Source: CAYWEM01 sp964457225
Lineage (GTDB): Bacteria > Acidobacteriota > Aminicenantia > UBA2199
DNA: 64,000 bases
Reading direction: 5' to 3'
Assembly (NCBI GenBank): GCA_964457225.1
Contig: CAYWEM010000007.1
Location: 62,001 to 126,000, forward strand
Shown: positions 25,221-34,384 of the stretch, one piece after another
Layout of the letters: every line of letters begins with the position of its first letter
Position numbering within the stretch: the first letter of the stretch is position 1
Made by a program: the position numbers and the translations under genes
Notes under the pieces: generated by a model
Seen by the model: only the letters and a program-made list of their open reading frames with translations
Database searches by the model: none
Told to the model about the DNA's origin: nothing

Positions 25221-26360
25221 TCACTGCCCCCCGTCGGAGCATTTTTTTGTCGTTACTCCCGCAGGGGCGAATTCAGATAACAGGGAAGAAATAGCCAGGC
25301 CTTCAACCCTGTTGTTGTTCTCATTTAATTCCCGCACCTTGTTTTCCGGGTCGATGACGGCCGTCATTTCCTTGTTGCCCTTGGTGCTGAACCTGACATC
25401 CCGGTAAAAAACTTTTTCTTCGCCCTGGGCCAACCTGGGTACGTTTATCCACTTCACGTCGTTCTGCTCCACGTACCAGCGTAGTCTTGAAGGCGGGGCA
25501 TCCGCCGGCCCCCGGTTCACGACCGAGACCCAGACTTTCTTGGTGGTGCCAATGTCAACGCCCACCGGAGTGCCCAGGCAGACCACCAGGTCGGGCAGGG
25601 GGTTTACTGAATGATGAAAGTTTTTTTGATTGTTGCTTTCATCTGATTCGTTGATTTCATTTTTTTCATCCAGTTTGACTTCCACCCTGACCGCCCCCCA
25701 GTGAGTGCAGGTGTAATCAAGGAATACGTTTTCAGTATCCCCGGCCGGCAGCGGCCTGATGCGGAAAGTTTTTTCCACCGGCATGAAGCCCTGGGGGCCG
25801 AATACCTTGACCAGGCAATCAAACGCTTTCACCGAGGCCGCCGGTCCGTTGTTGCGCAAAGCGGCCTGGAATCGGACCTTGTCTCCCTGGGCCGGATGCT
25901 GGGGATTGATTCCGCAGTTTGCCACGACCAGGTCAGGCAGCAGTGTTTTCCCTGGTGTGAGCTCAGGTTTTTCTGAAAGCGGCGCCTTGATGGTAACCAT
26001 CTGCATCGGATTGCTGTCCCCGATTACCGGGGGGGTGGCGGCTGATCCCGCGGTGCGCACCCGTATGTAGTAGGTGCCCGGCTGCAGCCCGGTACAAAGA
26101 GACGAATTCCAGGCATAACTCAACTGGATCAGTGGGACATTCTCCTGGATCAGGCAGATGACGTTGTTGCCATCACGCAGAACTATTCTGACTGTTTCCT
26201 GAGCCGGGTCGGAAAAGCCCGAATGCGTCCAGCTGATGGTGTGGGTGGCGCCGATCACCCAAATTTCACCGCCGGCCGGGCTGGTTACAGTTATGCTCTG
26301 TGCCGCCAGCGGCAGCACCAGGCATAAAGAAAACAGGATGCCGGTTGCAATGGTTTTCAT
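25221..26360 (-). CDS. Secreted protein with a Kre9/KNH-like domain and two CARDB domains
   Basis: A 379-residue exported protein with a signal peptide (1-20, ending LPLAAQS). Residues about 21-125 match the Ser-Thr-rich Kre9/KNH-like immunoglobulin fold (TVTSPAGGEIWVIGATHTIS, GLQPGTYYIRVRTAGS). Two CARDB adhesion-type domains follow (about 145-255 and 258-365), each starting LPDLVV and ending with an acidic, Asn-rich turn (NEINESDESNN, VRELNENNN) that may bind calcium. It is probably a cell-surface or secreted binding protein; no enzyme domain. GGGAGG lies 6 bases before the ATG. Confidence 0.82.
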   Translation of the reverse strand: MKTIATGILFSLCLVLPLAAQSITVTSPAGGEIWVIGATHTISWTHSGFSDPAQETVRIVLRDGNNVICLIQENVPLIQLSYAWNSSLCTGLQPGTYYIRVRTAGSAATPPVIGDSNPMQMVTIKAPLSEKPELTPGKTLLPDLVVANCGINPQHPAQGDKVRFQAALRNNGPAASVKAFDCLVKVFGPQGFMPVEKTFRIRPLPAGDTENVFLDYTCTHWGAVRVEVKLDEKNEINESDESNNQKNFHHSVNPLPDLVVCLGTPVGVDIGTTKKVWVSVVNRGPADAPPSRLRWYVEQNDVKWINVPRLAQGEEKVFYRDVRFSTKGNKEMTAVIDPENKVRELNENNNRVEGLAISSLLSEFAPAGVTTKKCSDGGQ

Positions 26361-26422
26361 GATTCCCTCCCTTTTATAAGTATCCGCTTGGCCGCGGATA
26401 GGCCCATATTCATAATGCCTGG

Positions 26423-26451
26423 ATGTTAATGCCGGTAAAGCGAATTGTCAA
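26423..26451 (-). promoter_or_regulatory. Promoter of the CARDB protein gene
   Basis: On the minus strand consensus TTGACA and TAACAT are separated by 17 bases. Transcription would start near 26416, about 55 bases before the ATG. Confidence 0.65.
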
Positions 26452-26461
26452 GTCATTTATG

Positions 26462-26475
26462 ATTGATTAATCAAT
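26462..26475. promoter_or_regulatory. Perfect 14-base palindrome upstream of the CARDB promoter
   Basis: ATTGATTAATCAAT is fully self-complementary. Its centre is about 52 bases upstream of the predicted transcription start, where activators often bind. Confidence 0.35.
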
Positions 26476-26689
26476 TCTGTTTCTATGGGATTGTTAAAAC
26501 GATTGATATGTGTATTTTTATAGTTATAAAAGTAAACTATATAATGCAAAATTGAATTGAATTGTCTGCTGGTGGCAATTTAATCAATGTCTTTTGTGTT
26601 TAAGATTTACCTGGAATCATGATGAAGATGTGATTACAATAATTGATGATAATCTTTGCCGGTTATAAACTATATCATGCGATTTATTG

Positions 26690-29071
26690 TTACTTGCCGC
26701 GGCCCAAGGTCGCCAGTCCGGCCAGGGTGTAAGCCAGGACCGCCAGGCCCATGGGGAGGTTGAAACCGAATGTCACTGCCAGCAAGGCCGCCCCGCTGGC
26801 GCTGATTACCGATGATACACCGTCCAGTCCCCAGGCCCAGGCAATGCGTGTCCGGCTCGGTTCTTCCACCCAGCGCAGGCCCAGGGGAAAGGGCATACCC
26901 ATCAGGAATGCGGGCGGAAGCAGGACCATGATGCCCAGCAGGCCGCGCCAAACCAGACTGAAACCCAGGGTGGCCCGGAAAAAAACCGGCAGCAGCAGGA
27001 TGTAGAACAACAGCAGCAACGCCAATAGCAGGCATACCCGGCCGGCCTGGATCCGCTCGGCCTTGAGTGCGGCCGAGTAAAGACTGCCTGAACCCATGCC
27101 CAGCAGCAGAATGGAAATCACCCCGGCGGCGGCCATCAGCGGGTGCCCCCAGTAAAGGGTGAATCGCTGGATCATGATTATTTCCCAGCACATGAAGCCG
27201 CATCCGACGGCGCCGAAATACAGGAATGGCCGGCCGAAGCCCCTGGCCCTGCGGCCCAGGCGCAACAGGGGCAGGACTATCAAAACCAGGCTGAGACCCG
27301 CGATCTGGATAAAGGTCAGAAAAAGAAGCGGCAGGCCGATTTCCATGAAAGGAGATCCGCTTTCGATAAACAGACGGCGGTAGGCCGGCCATTCGGCCAG
27401 GCGCAGAAACTGGTTGAAATAGGGGCGGTTGTCTGTAGGCACGACCAGGTCGAAGGGATAATCCGACTGAACTTCCGCGATTTTCCCGGCCATGATTTTC
27501 TGCAGTCCCAGCAATAAAGCCCGGTCTTCCAGCGAGTGATGACTTTCCGAAAGACCGGGCCGTTCTTCATTTGAGGCGGTTATCAGGTCGAATCCGTGCA
27601 GTTCGGCGAATTCCCGGGCTCGTTCCAGGATTTCCCGGCTGAAGGGTTCCAGGGAGGCGATGAAAACCAGCTGGGCCCAGTTGCGCATCAACAGGAGGTG
27701 ACTGGGCAGATCTTCGATTCCCCGGCCGATTATGGAATCGGCCAGCAAGACGGCCAACCGCAGGGGGATGCGGGGCGGGTAGTCGATCCAGGCGGCGGCG
27801 CTGATCATGCCTCCGGGGCTGGTTCTGTTCCAGACTTGCTGCAGGGCTTCCCTGGAGAAAATGTAGTTTTCCTCCAGGGCGCGCCGACCCGAATCCCCGC
27901 CGAATTCTCCGGCAACGGGCATTATCACCAGGTCGTAGCCGTCCTGTTTCAGCCCGCTTCTGTTGCCGGCCAGCCAGGCCCTGGCCGTGCCGGGCATCCA
28001 GGCCAGGGAACCATTCAGGAGGTGACCGGTGGAATTGGCCGCGGCCAGGCGGCGTACGATCGGGTGTTTTTCCACGGCCGTTGTTTCTGCCGTGTCGTGA
28101 AACAGGGCATGAGTGACGTCCACGCCGGCGCCGGCTTCCAGGATCAGCACTTTTCTCGGTTGAACCAGGGCATAGGGCAGGCCCCGGGGGGTTGCATCCA
28201 GAATATGGGCCTGGCCCGGCAAAGGCGGGGGGAGTAAAACTCCGTAGGCATCACCGTTGACGAAAAGAGCTGGTGCTGCCGGCGGCTCCTGCCGGTAATT
28301 CAGGCTGAGGGCTGGAGCATAGCGCATTACCGGGGAATGAACCAGCCGCACTTCCCCCCAGGGGCTGGGCCAGGGGCCTTCAACGCTTCTTTGCGGCATT
28401 TCCAGGGCCAGGGCCAGATCCTTGTAGGCCGAAGGCTTGACCTGGGGCGGCCAGGCCAGCCCGGCCAGGCAGATCAGTCCCAGGAATATGCCCAGGTACC
28501 TGGCCCGGTTCAGCAGACCGCACATCCCGGCCGCCGTCCAGGCGGCCAGGGCCAGGCCCGAGTTGACCGATGCCGCTGGCATGAAAGTCAACAGCACCAG
28601 GGCCAGCGGCCCACCCAGAGCCGATCCGGCCAGGTTCCAGGCGTAAAGAGAAGCTATGCCTCCGGGTTGGGCGGCCAGGGACAGTCCGATGGCCAGGGCG
28701 CCGAAAAAGAACGGAAGGAAAAAGGACAGGTAGGTGAAGATCAGTTTCCAATGCCGTGCTCCGCCCATGAACAATTCCATCATGTCGAAACGGAGCTCCG
28801 GGGCCGCGGCCAGAAAAGGAGCCAGGCTCAGGCCGACGGCGGCAAGGGCCATGCTCAGCGGCACCCAATAGCCGTGGTTCTGCAGCATCCGGTTGCCGGC
28901 CACAGCCAGCCAGGTGCCGCTGGCCCCGAAACCGAGCATGGCCACGGCGATTACCATGTGGGCGAAATGAGACCATTGCGCCTGGGCCAGGGTCTGCATC
29001 AGGGCTATCTGGCCGCCTATCAGGGCAATGGAAAGCAAGGCAACAGCCGGCCCGGTGCGGGGATGGTTCAA
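26690..29071 (-). CDS. Polytopic membrane protein with a spermidine-synthase-like domain
   Basis: A 793-residue protein: about seven N-terminal membrane helices, a Rossmann-type domain at roughly 290-500 (LILEAGAGVDVTHALF, then TTAVEKHP, like methyltransferase motif I and the acidic second strand), and about six C-terminal helices. This layout matches large membrane proteins annotated as spermidine synthase-like or fused MFS/spermidine synthase. The glycine-rich motif is looser than in true spermidine synthases, so activity is uncertain. TTG 29071 starts 1 base after the stop of the PIMT gene, so the two are co-transcribed and coupled. Confidence 0.75.
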   Translation of the reverse strand: MNHPRTGPAVALLSIALIGGQIALMQTLAQAQWSHFAHMVIAVAMLGFGASGTWLAVAGNRMLQNHGYWVPLSMALAAVGLSLAPFLAAAPELRFDMMELFMGGARHWKLIFTYLSFFLPFFFGALAIGLSLAAQPGGIASLYAWNLAGSALGGPLALVLLTFMPAASVNSGLALAAWTAAGMCGLLNRARYLGIFLGLICLAGLAWPPQVKPSAYKDLALALEMPQRSVEGPWPSPWGEVRLVHSPVMRYAPALSLNYRQEPPAAPALFVNGDAYGVLLPPPLPGQAHILDATPRGLPYALVQPRKVLILEAGAGVDVTHALFHDTAETTAVEKHPIVRRLAAANSTGHLLNGSLAWMPGTARAWLAGNRSGLKQDGYDLVIMPVAGEFGGDSGRRALEENYIFSREALQQVWNRTSPGGMISAAAWIDYPPRIPLRLAVLLADSIIGRGIEDLPSHLLLMRNWAQLVFIASLEPFSREILERAREFAELHGFDLITASNEERPGLSESHHSLEDRALLLGLQKIMAGKIAEVQSDYPFDLVVPTDNRPYFNQFLRLAEWPAYRRLFIESGSPFMEIGLPLLFLTFIQIAGLSLVLIVLPLLRLGRRARGFGRPFLYFGAVGCGFMCWEIIMIQRFTLYWGHPLMAAAGVISILLLGMGSGSLYSAALKAERIQAGRVCLLLALLLLFYILLLPVFFRATLGFSLVWRGLLGIMVLLPPAFLMGMPFPLGLRWVEEPSRTRIAWAWGLDGVSSVISASGAALLAVTFGFNLPMGLAVLAYTLAGLATLGRGK

Positions 29072-29072
29072 C

Positions 29073-29786
29073 TCAATTTCCGTCCCTGGTGAAAGGCACG
29101 AACCTGACCGGCATCAGGTGCCGGGAATTGATGCGCTCTCCTTTTTTTTCGATCAGCAGTAATTGCTGGGTGCGCAACGGTGAACCCACAGGGATGATCA
29201 TGCGTCCTCCGTCTTTCAGTTGCTCCAGCAACTGCGGAGGCACGAATTCAGCCGCGGCGGTAACCACAATGGAATCAAATGGAGCGGCTTCCGGCCAACC
29301 GTGAAAACCGTCCCCCCGGCGTACCCGAACGTTGTCGTAACCCAGTTCGCTCAGCCTGTTTTGCGCTTCCAGGGCCAGTGAGTCGATGATTTCCATGGTG
29401 AACACTTCCCGGACTATCTCGGCCAGCACCGCAGCCTGGTAACCTGAACCGGTACCGATTTCCAGCACCCGGTGTTCAGGCCGCGGCCGGACTGTTTCGG
29501 TCATGTAGGCCACGATGAAAGGCTGGGATATCGTCTGGCCGTAGCCGATCGGCAGGGGGCGGTCCTGGTAGGCCTGGGCGTACAACTGCGGGGGCACGAA
29601 CAGGTGCCGCCTCACTCTTTTCATGGCCTGCAGGGTGGCGGCGTCCTGAATACCCCGGCCGGCCAGTTGGTTCCTGACCATGGCCTGGCGTTTAGCCGTC
29701 TGGTCTGATCGGCTGTCGGCCCGGATTGGCGCGGCCAGTATCATCCCGATCAGAAAAGAAAAAGTCAGTGTCTTCAGGCTTGGCAT
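29073..29786 (-). CDS. pcm: Protein-L-isoaspartate O-methyltransferase with an export signal
   Basis: A 237-residue enzyme that methylates damaged isoaspartyl residues with S-adenosylmethionine to start their repair. Motifs are clear: RHLFVPPQLYAQAYQDRPLP, GYGQTISQPFIVAYM, and the SAM site VLEIGTGSGYQAAVL. It has an N-terminal hydrophobic segment (about 5-20) ending in PIRADS that reads as a signal peptide, which would place the enzyme in the periplasm. GGGGA lies 8 bases before ATG 29786; a TTG 6 bases upstream is less likely. It precedes the spermidine-synthase-like gene and follows the DUF4340 gene by 20 bases. Confidence 0.93.
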   Translation of the reverse strand: MPSLKTLTFSFLIGMILAAPIRADSRSDQTAKRQAMVRNQLAGRGIQDAATLQAMKRVRRHLFVPPQLYAQAYQDRPLPIGYGQTISQPFIVAYMTETVRPRPEHRVLEIGTGSGYQAAVLAEIVREVFTMEIIDSLALEAQNRLSELGYDNVRVRRGDGFHGWPEAAPFDSIVVTAAAEFVPPQLLEQLKDGGRMIIPVGSPLRTQQLLLIEKKGERINSRHLMPVRFVPFTRDGN

Positions 29787-29806
29787 AAGCAATTTCCCCG
29801 CGAAAG

Positions 29807-31168
29807 TTACTCCCCGGCTTCCTGGAATTCTTCTGAAGGCGGTTCTTTCTCGGGCAGCAGATCGGCCGCCTGCCCGGGTATTTTTGCCAGGATTTCCGGT
29901 TTTACCAGGAAATCGTACTTGAGATCGAGGTTGCGGACCACCAGTTCACCAGCCTGGCTGGAAGCGAACAGCAATTCAATTTTCCGTTCCTCCTGGTCCG
30001 GGCTTTCCGGTTTCAAGCGCAGCGTGATCCGGCGGTTGAAAGCGGATTCCGGTAAAACCGGGCGGTCGATGAAAGAAACGGCTTCCAGGTCCTGCAGGTC
30101 GTAAAGGATATCCCGCACTTTTCCCTGGTCAACTTCGGTCATGGCTTCCAAGTCGTCGCTGATCCAGGTTTCATCGGTCTTGCTCAAACTGATTTTCTCC
30201 GTTTCACCGGAAAAGATGATTTGCTGAACGTTGAACGGGTAGAAAACCGCTACTTTGTATTCTCTATAATCTTCGGCTGTGGTGCTGAACAGGGCGGGTA
30301 ATTCTTCGCCGATCCGGAAAACTTCATTTCCTGCCGGTATGCCTGCGTAGTACTCCCCGTCAAGACTGCCAAGCCGGAGTTCAACCCGGGAACCGGATCC
30401 GGTCGTGAAAATAGCCTGCAGCACCGGTTTTTCCAGGCCGAATTCGTTTTCCGATCGTTTTTCCAGAAAGGCCTTGGCCTCAAGGCCGGCGACCCGGCGC
30501 AGGATGTCGTCGATTTTCTGGCCGCGGGCCAGGGCCTGAACGGGGGTTTTCAGCCACCAGGACCCGTTTTGGCGTTGAAAAGTGAAACTGCTGCCCTGCC
30601 AGTCAAGCGAAAAACTCTCGACTTCGGATGCGGCAAGGTCCAGGAATTTTTTCTCGCGGAAATCAAAGACTTCGCGGTCAAGGTGATTCACCCTGAAAGC
30701 AGGCAGCATCACTACCCGCCGGTCATCCTGGAGCCGGGCGTAGGAAGATCCGTCGATTTCGTTTTTCAGGCCGATCAGCAGTGTTTTTTGCGGTTTTTCC
30801 AGGTCGCCGCTGAAAAGTTTCAGTTCCAGGCGGGGCTGATCCAGGCCGTAAACGCTGAAATCCGTGCTCTCGCTTTCGACCAGGCGGTCGTAGCGCAGGG
30901 CACTGAAAGAACTGACCAGGTTGTCCAGGGCTCCGGTATCGACCCCGGACTGGACCGGTTTTTCCAGGCGCCAGCTTCCATCTTCCTTCAGGAAAACCAG
31001 GGTTTCACCTTCGCGTTTCAGTTCTATGCCAAGCAATTCTTCAGCCGGGAGGGAATACAGGAAATCCTGACTCTCCTGGATTTTGCTTTCCCTTTTTTCC
31101 AGCAGTGATATCACCAGCAGAAGAAAAATCAACAGGGCGCTGAGGGCGGCGATTTTTTTCCAGCTCAC
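29807..31168 (-). CDS. DUF4340 membrane-anchored protein
   Basis: A 453-residue protein with one N-terminal membrane helix (about 6-22, IAALSALLIFLLLVISLL) and a large beta-rich outer part of repeated modules, each with the DUF4340 pattern: LKEDGSWRLEKPVQSGVDTG early on, and again QRQNGSWWLKTPVQALARG near residue 200. DUF4340 genes usually sit next to Gld-type ABC exporters, as here. Its GTG start, preceded by GGAGGAGACT, overlaps the GldG-like gene by 4 bases, which shows tight coupling. It is probably an accessory part of that exporter. Confidence 0.87.
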   Translation of the reverse strand: MSWKKIAALSALLIFLLLVISLLEKRESKIQESQDFLYSLPAEELLGIELKREGETLVFLKEDGSWRLEKPVQSGVDTGALDNLVSSFSALRYDRLVESESTDFSVYGLDQPRLELKLFSGDLEKPQKTLLIGLKNEIDGSSYARLQDDRRVVMLPAFRVNHLDREVFDFREKKFLDLAASEVESFSLDWQGSSFTFQRQNGSWWLKTPVQALARGQKIDDILRRVAGLEAKAFLEKRSENEFGLEKPVLQAIFTTGSGSRVELRLGSLDGEYYAGIPAGNEVFRIGEELPALFSTTAEDYREYKVAVFYPFNVQQIIFSGETEKISLSKTDETWISDDLEAMTEVDQGKVRDILYDLQDLEAVSFIDRPVLPESAFNRRITLRLKPESPDQEERKIELLFASSQAGELVVRNLDLKYDFLVKPEILAKIPGQAADLLPEKEPPSEEFQEAGE

Positions 31169-32688
31169 AGTCTCCTCCGGTAAAACCAGACGGCGATGCC
31201 GGCCAGGAAAACGAACAGCGGCAGAATGATCAGGGTGTAAAAGAACAGCATCCGCCCGCTACTCTGGGTCAGGTGCACGGTTTTCGGCGAGCTGGTTCTG
31301 GGCGCGATGGCGATCAGGTCTTCTTCCTCGGCCAGCCAGGAAACTATATTGGTAAGGAAGTTGCCGTTGCCCTGGAAGTAGTAATAGCGGTTCAGGGCGA
31401 AATCGGCGTTGCCGATCACCACCAGGCGGTTTTTAGCAGTTTCGTTTTCAATGGCCGCGGCCAGGTTCAGGGGCCCGGGATAGTCGTTTTCATCGCGGGT
31501 AATCTCCTGGCGGGCCTTTTCCTGTTCAAAACTTGTTTCACCCCAGGACTGCCTGCTGGTCTGGGCGATGAAGTTCAGTTGGACTCCGTCGGGAACCGGG
31601 CTCAGTTCCTCCAGGCTGCGGGCATAAGGAAAGAGCACGGCGAAACTGAAATTGCGGGTTATCGAGTGTTCCGGGAACTCTCCGACCACCGGCATGAAAG
31701 CGTCTCCACTCATGAAGCGAGAAATGGTCGAGGTTTCCACCACGATGTCGTTGCGCAGGGCCAGTCCGTATTTTTCCAGTAACGATGCCCATTCAGCCCC
31801 GGTGAACGGGTTGAGCATCAGCAGGACCCGGCCGCCTCTCTGCAGCAGGTAATCCTCGATCAGAGCCAGTTCACCTTCCAGCAGTGGTTTTTCCGGTCCG
31901 GCTATAACCAGGGCGGCGGCATCATCCGGCACCGCCTCTTCCTGGAAGAGCAGCAGGCTCTTGACCTGGTAAGCCAGGCTTTCAAGGTTGGCCTTAACCT
32001 CTGAATAACCGTCTTCCTCGGCCTTTTCCAGGTCAGGTTCCCCGTGGCCGCGGGTAAAATAAATGGTTTTGGCTTCATCCCTGGTTATCTTGATCAGGGC
32101 ATTGGTGATCGCTTCCTCGCTTATTTCCTCCACCCGGGTGTCACGGCCGCGGTACTCCAGTACCAGGGTGCCGTCGCGCTTGATGTCGTAATGCTTGACC
32201 AGGGCCGGGTTCTTGTACGGGTCAATGGTTTCAAACCTGATGCGGTCGGAATAGTAGCGGTACAGGTCCATCAGGCTGCGGAAGCTGAACAGGGAGGGAT
32301 TGCCGTCGGCGAAAAAACCCTTGATGTTGATTTCTTCTTTCAGGTTCCGGACAACCTGGATCGATTGATCGGCCAGGGAGTGGATCTTGCCTTCACTCAG
32401 GTCGATTCGCTTACCGGTCTTGGTGCCCAGGTAGTTCAGGGCCGCCAGTATGGCCAGCACCAGGATTATCAGGACAGCCAGGTTGCCGGCGAAGATGAAG
32501 TTCATGCGCATGTTGCGGTTCCTGAGCAGTTCGCGGTGCAGGTACAAGTAGCTGAGCAGGGCGAGTACGCCGGCCGCAAGTACAATCGGCCCCAGCAGGC
32601 TGGAACTCTCGTAGGTGCGCCAGACGGCGAACCCGATCAGAATCAGGCCGATGCCGATGTAATTCAATGAATTGACGAGTTTTTTCAC
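31165..32688 (-). CDS. GldG-like ABC exporter auxiliary protein
   Basis: A 507-residue protein with three N-terminal membrane helices, a large extracytoplasmic domain containing the ABC-type uncharacterised transport signature (IHSLADQSIQVVRNLKEEIN, FTRGHGEPDLEKAEEDGY, VIAGPEKPLLEGELALIEDY), and a C-terminal membrane helix followed by YRRRL. This is the IftA/GldG family found with GldA and GldF ATPase and permease subunits. The GTG at 32688 is chosen because GGAGGTGAGCAA precedes it; it begins 4 bases after the permease stop. Confidence 0.88.
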   Translation of the reverse strand: MKKLVNSLNYIGIGLILIGFAVWRTYESSSLLGPIVLAAGVLALLSYLYLHRELLRNRNMRMNFIFAGNLAVLIILVLAILAALNYLGTKTGKRIDLSEGKIHSLADQSIQVVRNLKEEINIKGFFADGNPSLFSFRSLMDLYRYYSDRIRFETIDPYKNPALVKHYDIKRDGTLVLEYRGRDTRVEEISEEAITNALIKITRDEAKTIYFTRGHGEPDLEKAEEDGYSEVKANLESLAYQVKSLLLFQEEAVPDDAAALVIAGPEKPLLEGELALIEDYLLQRGGRVLLMLNPFTGAEWASLLEKYGLALRNDIVVETSTISRFMSGDAFMPVVGEFPEHSITRNFSFAVLFPYARSLEELSPVPDGVQLNFIAQTSRQSWGETSFEQEKARQEITRDENDYPGPLNLAAAIENETAKNRLVVIGNADFALNRYYYFQGNGNFLTNIVSWLAEEEDLIAIAPRTSSPKTVHLTQSSGRMLFFYTLIILPLFVFLAGIAVWFYRRRL

Positions 32689-32692
32689 TTGC

Positions 32693-33469
32693 TCACCTCC
32701 ACTTGCGGAATTCAAAGACGGCATAGCTCAGATACAGGCCCAGGAAGATGAATGAAGCGAAGTAGATGAGATCCTGAGTGTCTATGACGCCCTTGACCAT
32801 GTTCTGAAAATGTGAGAAGAAAGAGAGATAGGTCAGGATGCCCTGCCAGGCCGAGCCGGCGCTGTCGCCGATCCAGGAAATTATCCAGATCAACAGGATG
32901 GAGGAAAAAGAAATCACCGCTGCTATGATCTGGTTTTCGGTCAGAGCCGAGGCGAAAAGGCCGATGGCGATGAAAACCGCTCCCAGCAGGAAAAGGCCGA
33001 GGTAGGCCGCCAGCAGGGGGACCAGGCTGGGGTTGCCGTAGATGAAGATGAACAGCACGCAGGTCATGGTCAGCAGCAGGATCACCGTGTAGATGATCAG
33101 TGCGGCCAGGTATTTGCCGATGATTATACTGCTGATTTTTACCGGAGCGGTAAGCAGCAATTCCTCGGTCCGCATTCTCTTTTCATCGGCGAAAAGCCTC
33201 ATGGTCAGGAGGGGCAGCAGGAACATCAGCACTATAGTCAGGTTGTTGAAATAGGGTTCAAACAGCATGCGGTTGATGTTGATCTGGGGCATGTACTGGG
33301 CGTATTGCTGGTTCTGCATCAGGCGCATGGTCTGCTCGTTGACCCAGACCGTGATGTTGTAAAAGAAGAATCCGGAAACCAGCAGGAAGAAGCTGGTCAG
33401 GATATAGGCGATCGGGGAATAGAGGAAAGATTTAAGTTCTTTCTTGGTGATGATCCAGGCGCTTTTCAT
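32693..33469 (-). CDS. ABC exporter permease (GldF-like)
   Basis: A 258-residue inner-membrane permease with six helices. It opens with WIITKKELKSFLYSPIAYIL, typical of ABC-2 permeases of the GldF type, and has a long loop after helix 1. It forms the channel for the ATPase encoded just upstream. ATG overlaps the ATPase stop by 4 bases. In Bacteroidetes these subunits are linked to gliding motility; other Gld proteins are absent here, so a general export role is more likely. Confidence 0.9.
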   Translation of the reverse strand: MKSAWIITKKELKSFLYSPIAYILTSFFLLVSGFFFYNITVWVNEQTMRLMQNQQYAQYMPQININRMLFEPYFNNLTIVLMFLLPLLTMRLFADEKRMRTEELLLTAPVKISSIIIGKYLAALIIYTVILLLTMTCVLFIFIYGNPSLVPLLAAYLGLFLLGAVFIAIGLFASALTENQIIAAVISFSSILLIWIISWIGDSAGSAWQGILTYLSFFSHFQNMVKGVIDTQDLIYFASFIFLGLYLSYAVFEFRKWR

Positions 33470-34374
33470 TGGATCCTCCCTTCTTCGGAAGATATTATCT
33501 TCATGTAAAGACCTTCCAGTCCGGACTTAACTTCCCGGATTTGCACTCCTGAATTGATCAGGTAACTCAACAGCGGGTTGATGTCGTCGATCAGTTCGCG
33601 GTATTCGAGTTTGATCGAGTCATTGCGGATGACTGCTTCGTTGATGCCCGGAAAAGCCTGGCGGATCTGCCCGGCCGACAGCGAGCCGGTGTTGCCGGCC
33701 ATTATTTCCAGGTGTTTTTTCCATTCATCACGGTTCAGGTAAGCCATCAGGCGGCCGTCCTTGATGATGACCGCACCGTCGCAGACCTGGGTGATTTCGG
33801 CCAGGATGTGAGAGGAAAGAATCACCGTGGCGCTCTCGCGGAAAGAATTGATCATTTCTCTTATCTCAATGATCTGGGCCGGATCGAGCCCGATTGTGGG
33901 TTCATCAAGGATCAGTACTTCCGGTTCGTGGATGATGGCCTGGGCTATGCCCAGCCTTTGCCGGTAGCCGCGTGACAGGTTGCGCACCAGCCTGGGGAAG
34001 ACTTCGGTCAGATTGGTCTTGCTGACCACCCGGTCGACCGCGTAACCGATCTTTTTCTTTTCAATTCCGGCCAGTTCGGCCACGAAACGGAGGTATTCCC
34101 TGACCGTCAGTTCCGGGTACAGGGGTACGCTTTCCGGCAGGTAACCGACAATTCGTTTAATCTTCAGTGGATTGGTGTTGACATCGATTCCGTTGATATG
34201 AACATCGCCCTCGGTCGGAGGCAGGTAGCCTGTCAGCATACGCATGGTGGTGGTTTTCCCGGCCCCGTTGGGTCCGAGAAAGCCCCAAATGGTACCTTTT
34301 TCGACGTTAAAGGAAATGTTCCTGACTGCTTCGCAGGGTCCGAATTTCTTCACCAGCTTGGCGACTTCGATCAT
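33466..34374 (-). CDS. ABC exporter ATPase (GldA-like)
   Basis: A 302-residue nucleotide-binding subunit. Walker A is GPNGAGKTT near residue 35, the signature is LSRGYRQR, Walker B is VLILDEPTIGLDP, and the switch histidine is in SSHIL. A C-terminal extension of about 80 residues is typical for the GldA/CcmA-type family. GGAGG precedes the ATG. It heads the operon ATPase, permease, GldG-like, DUF4340, then PIMT and the spermidine-synthase-like gene, and starts 10 bases after argS. Confidence 0.93.
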   Translation of the reverse strand: MIEVAKLVKKFGPCEAVRNISFNVEKGTIWGFLGPNGAGKTTTMRMLTGYLPPTEGDVHINGIDVNTNPLKIKRIVGYLPESVPLYPELTVREYLRFVAELAGIEKKKIGYAVDRVVSKTNLTEVFPRLVRNLSRGYRQRLGIAQAIIHEPEVLILDEPTIGLDPAQIIEIREMINSFRESATVILSSHILAEITQVCDGAVIIKDGRLMAYLNRDEWKKHLEIMAGNTGSLSAGQIRQAFPGINEAVIRNDSIKLEYRELIDDINPLLSYLINSGVQIREVKSGLEGLYMKIISSEEGRIQ

Positions 34375-34384
34375 TTAAACCTCC

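Larger units (their letters stand above)
26361..26689. other. AT-rich intergenic region
   Basis: This 329-base gap is clearly richer in A and T than its surroundings, most strongly from about 26440 to 26689. It holds the CARDB gene's promoter, a perfect 14-base palindrome, and a near repeat of TAAACTATATAATGCA (26533-26548) as TAAACTATATCATGCG (26666-26681). I see no coding frame, tRNA or terminator hairpin in it. Confidence 0.7.
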
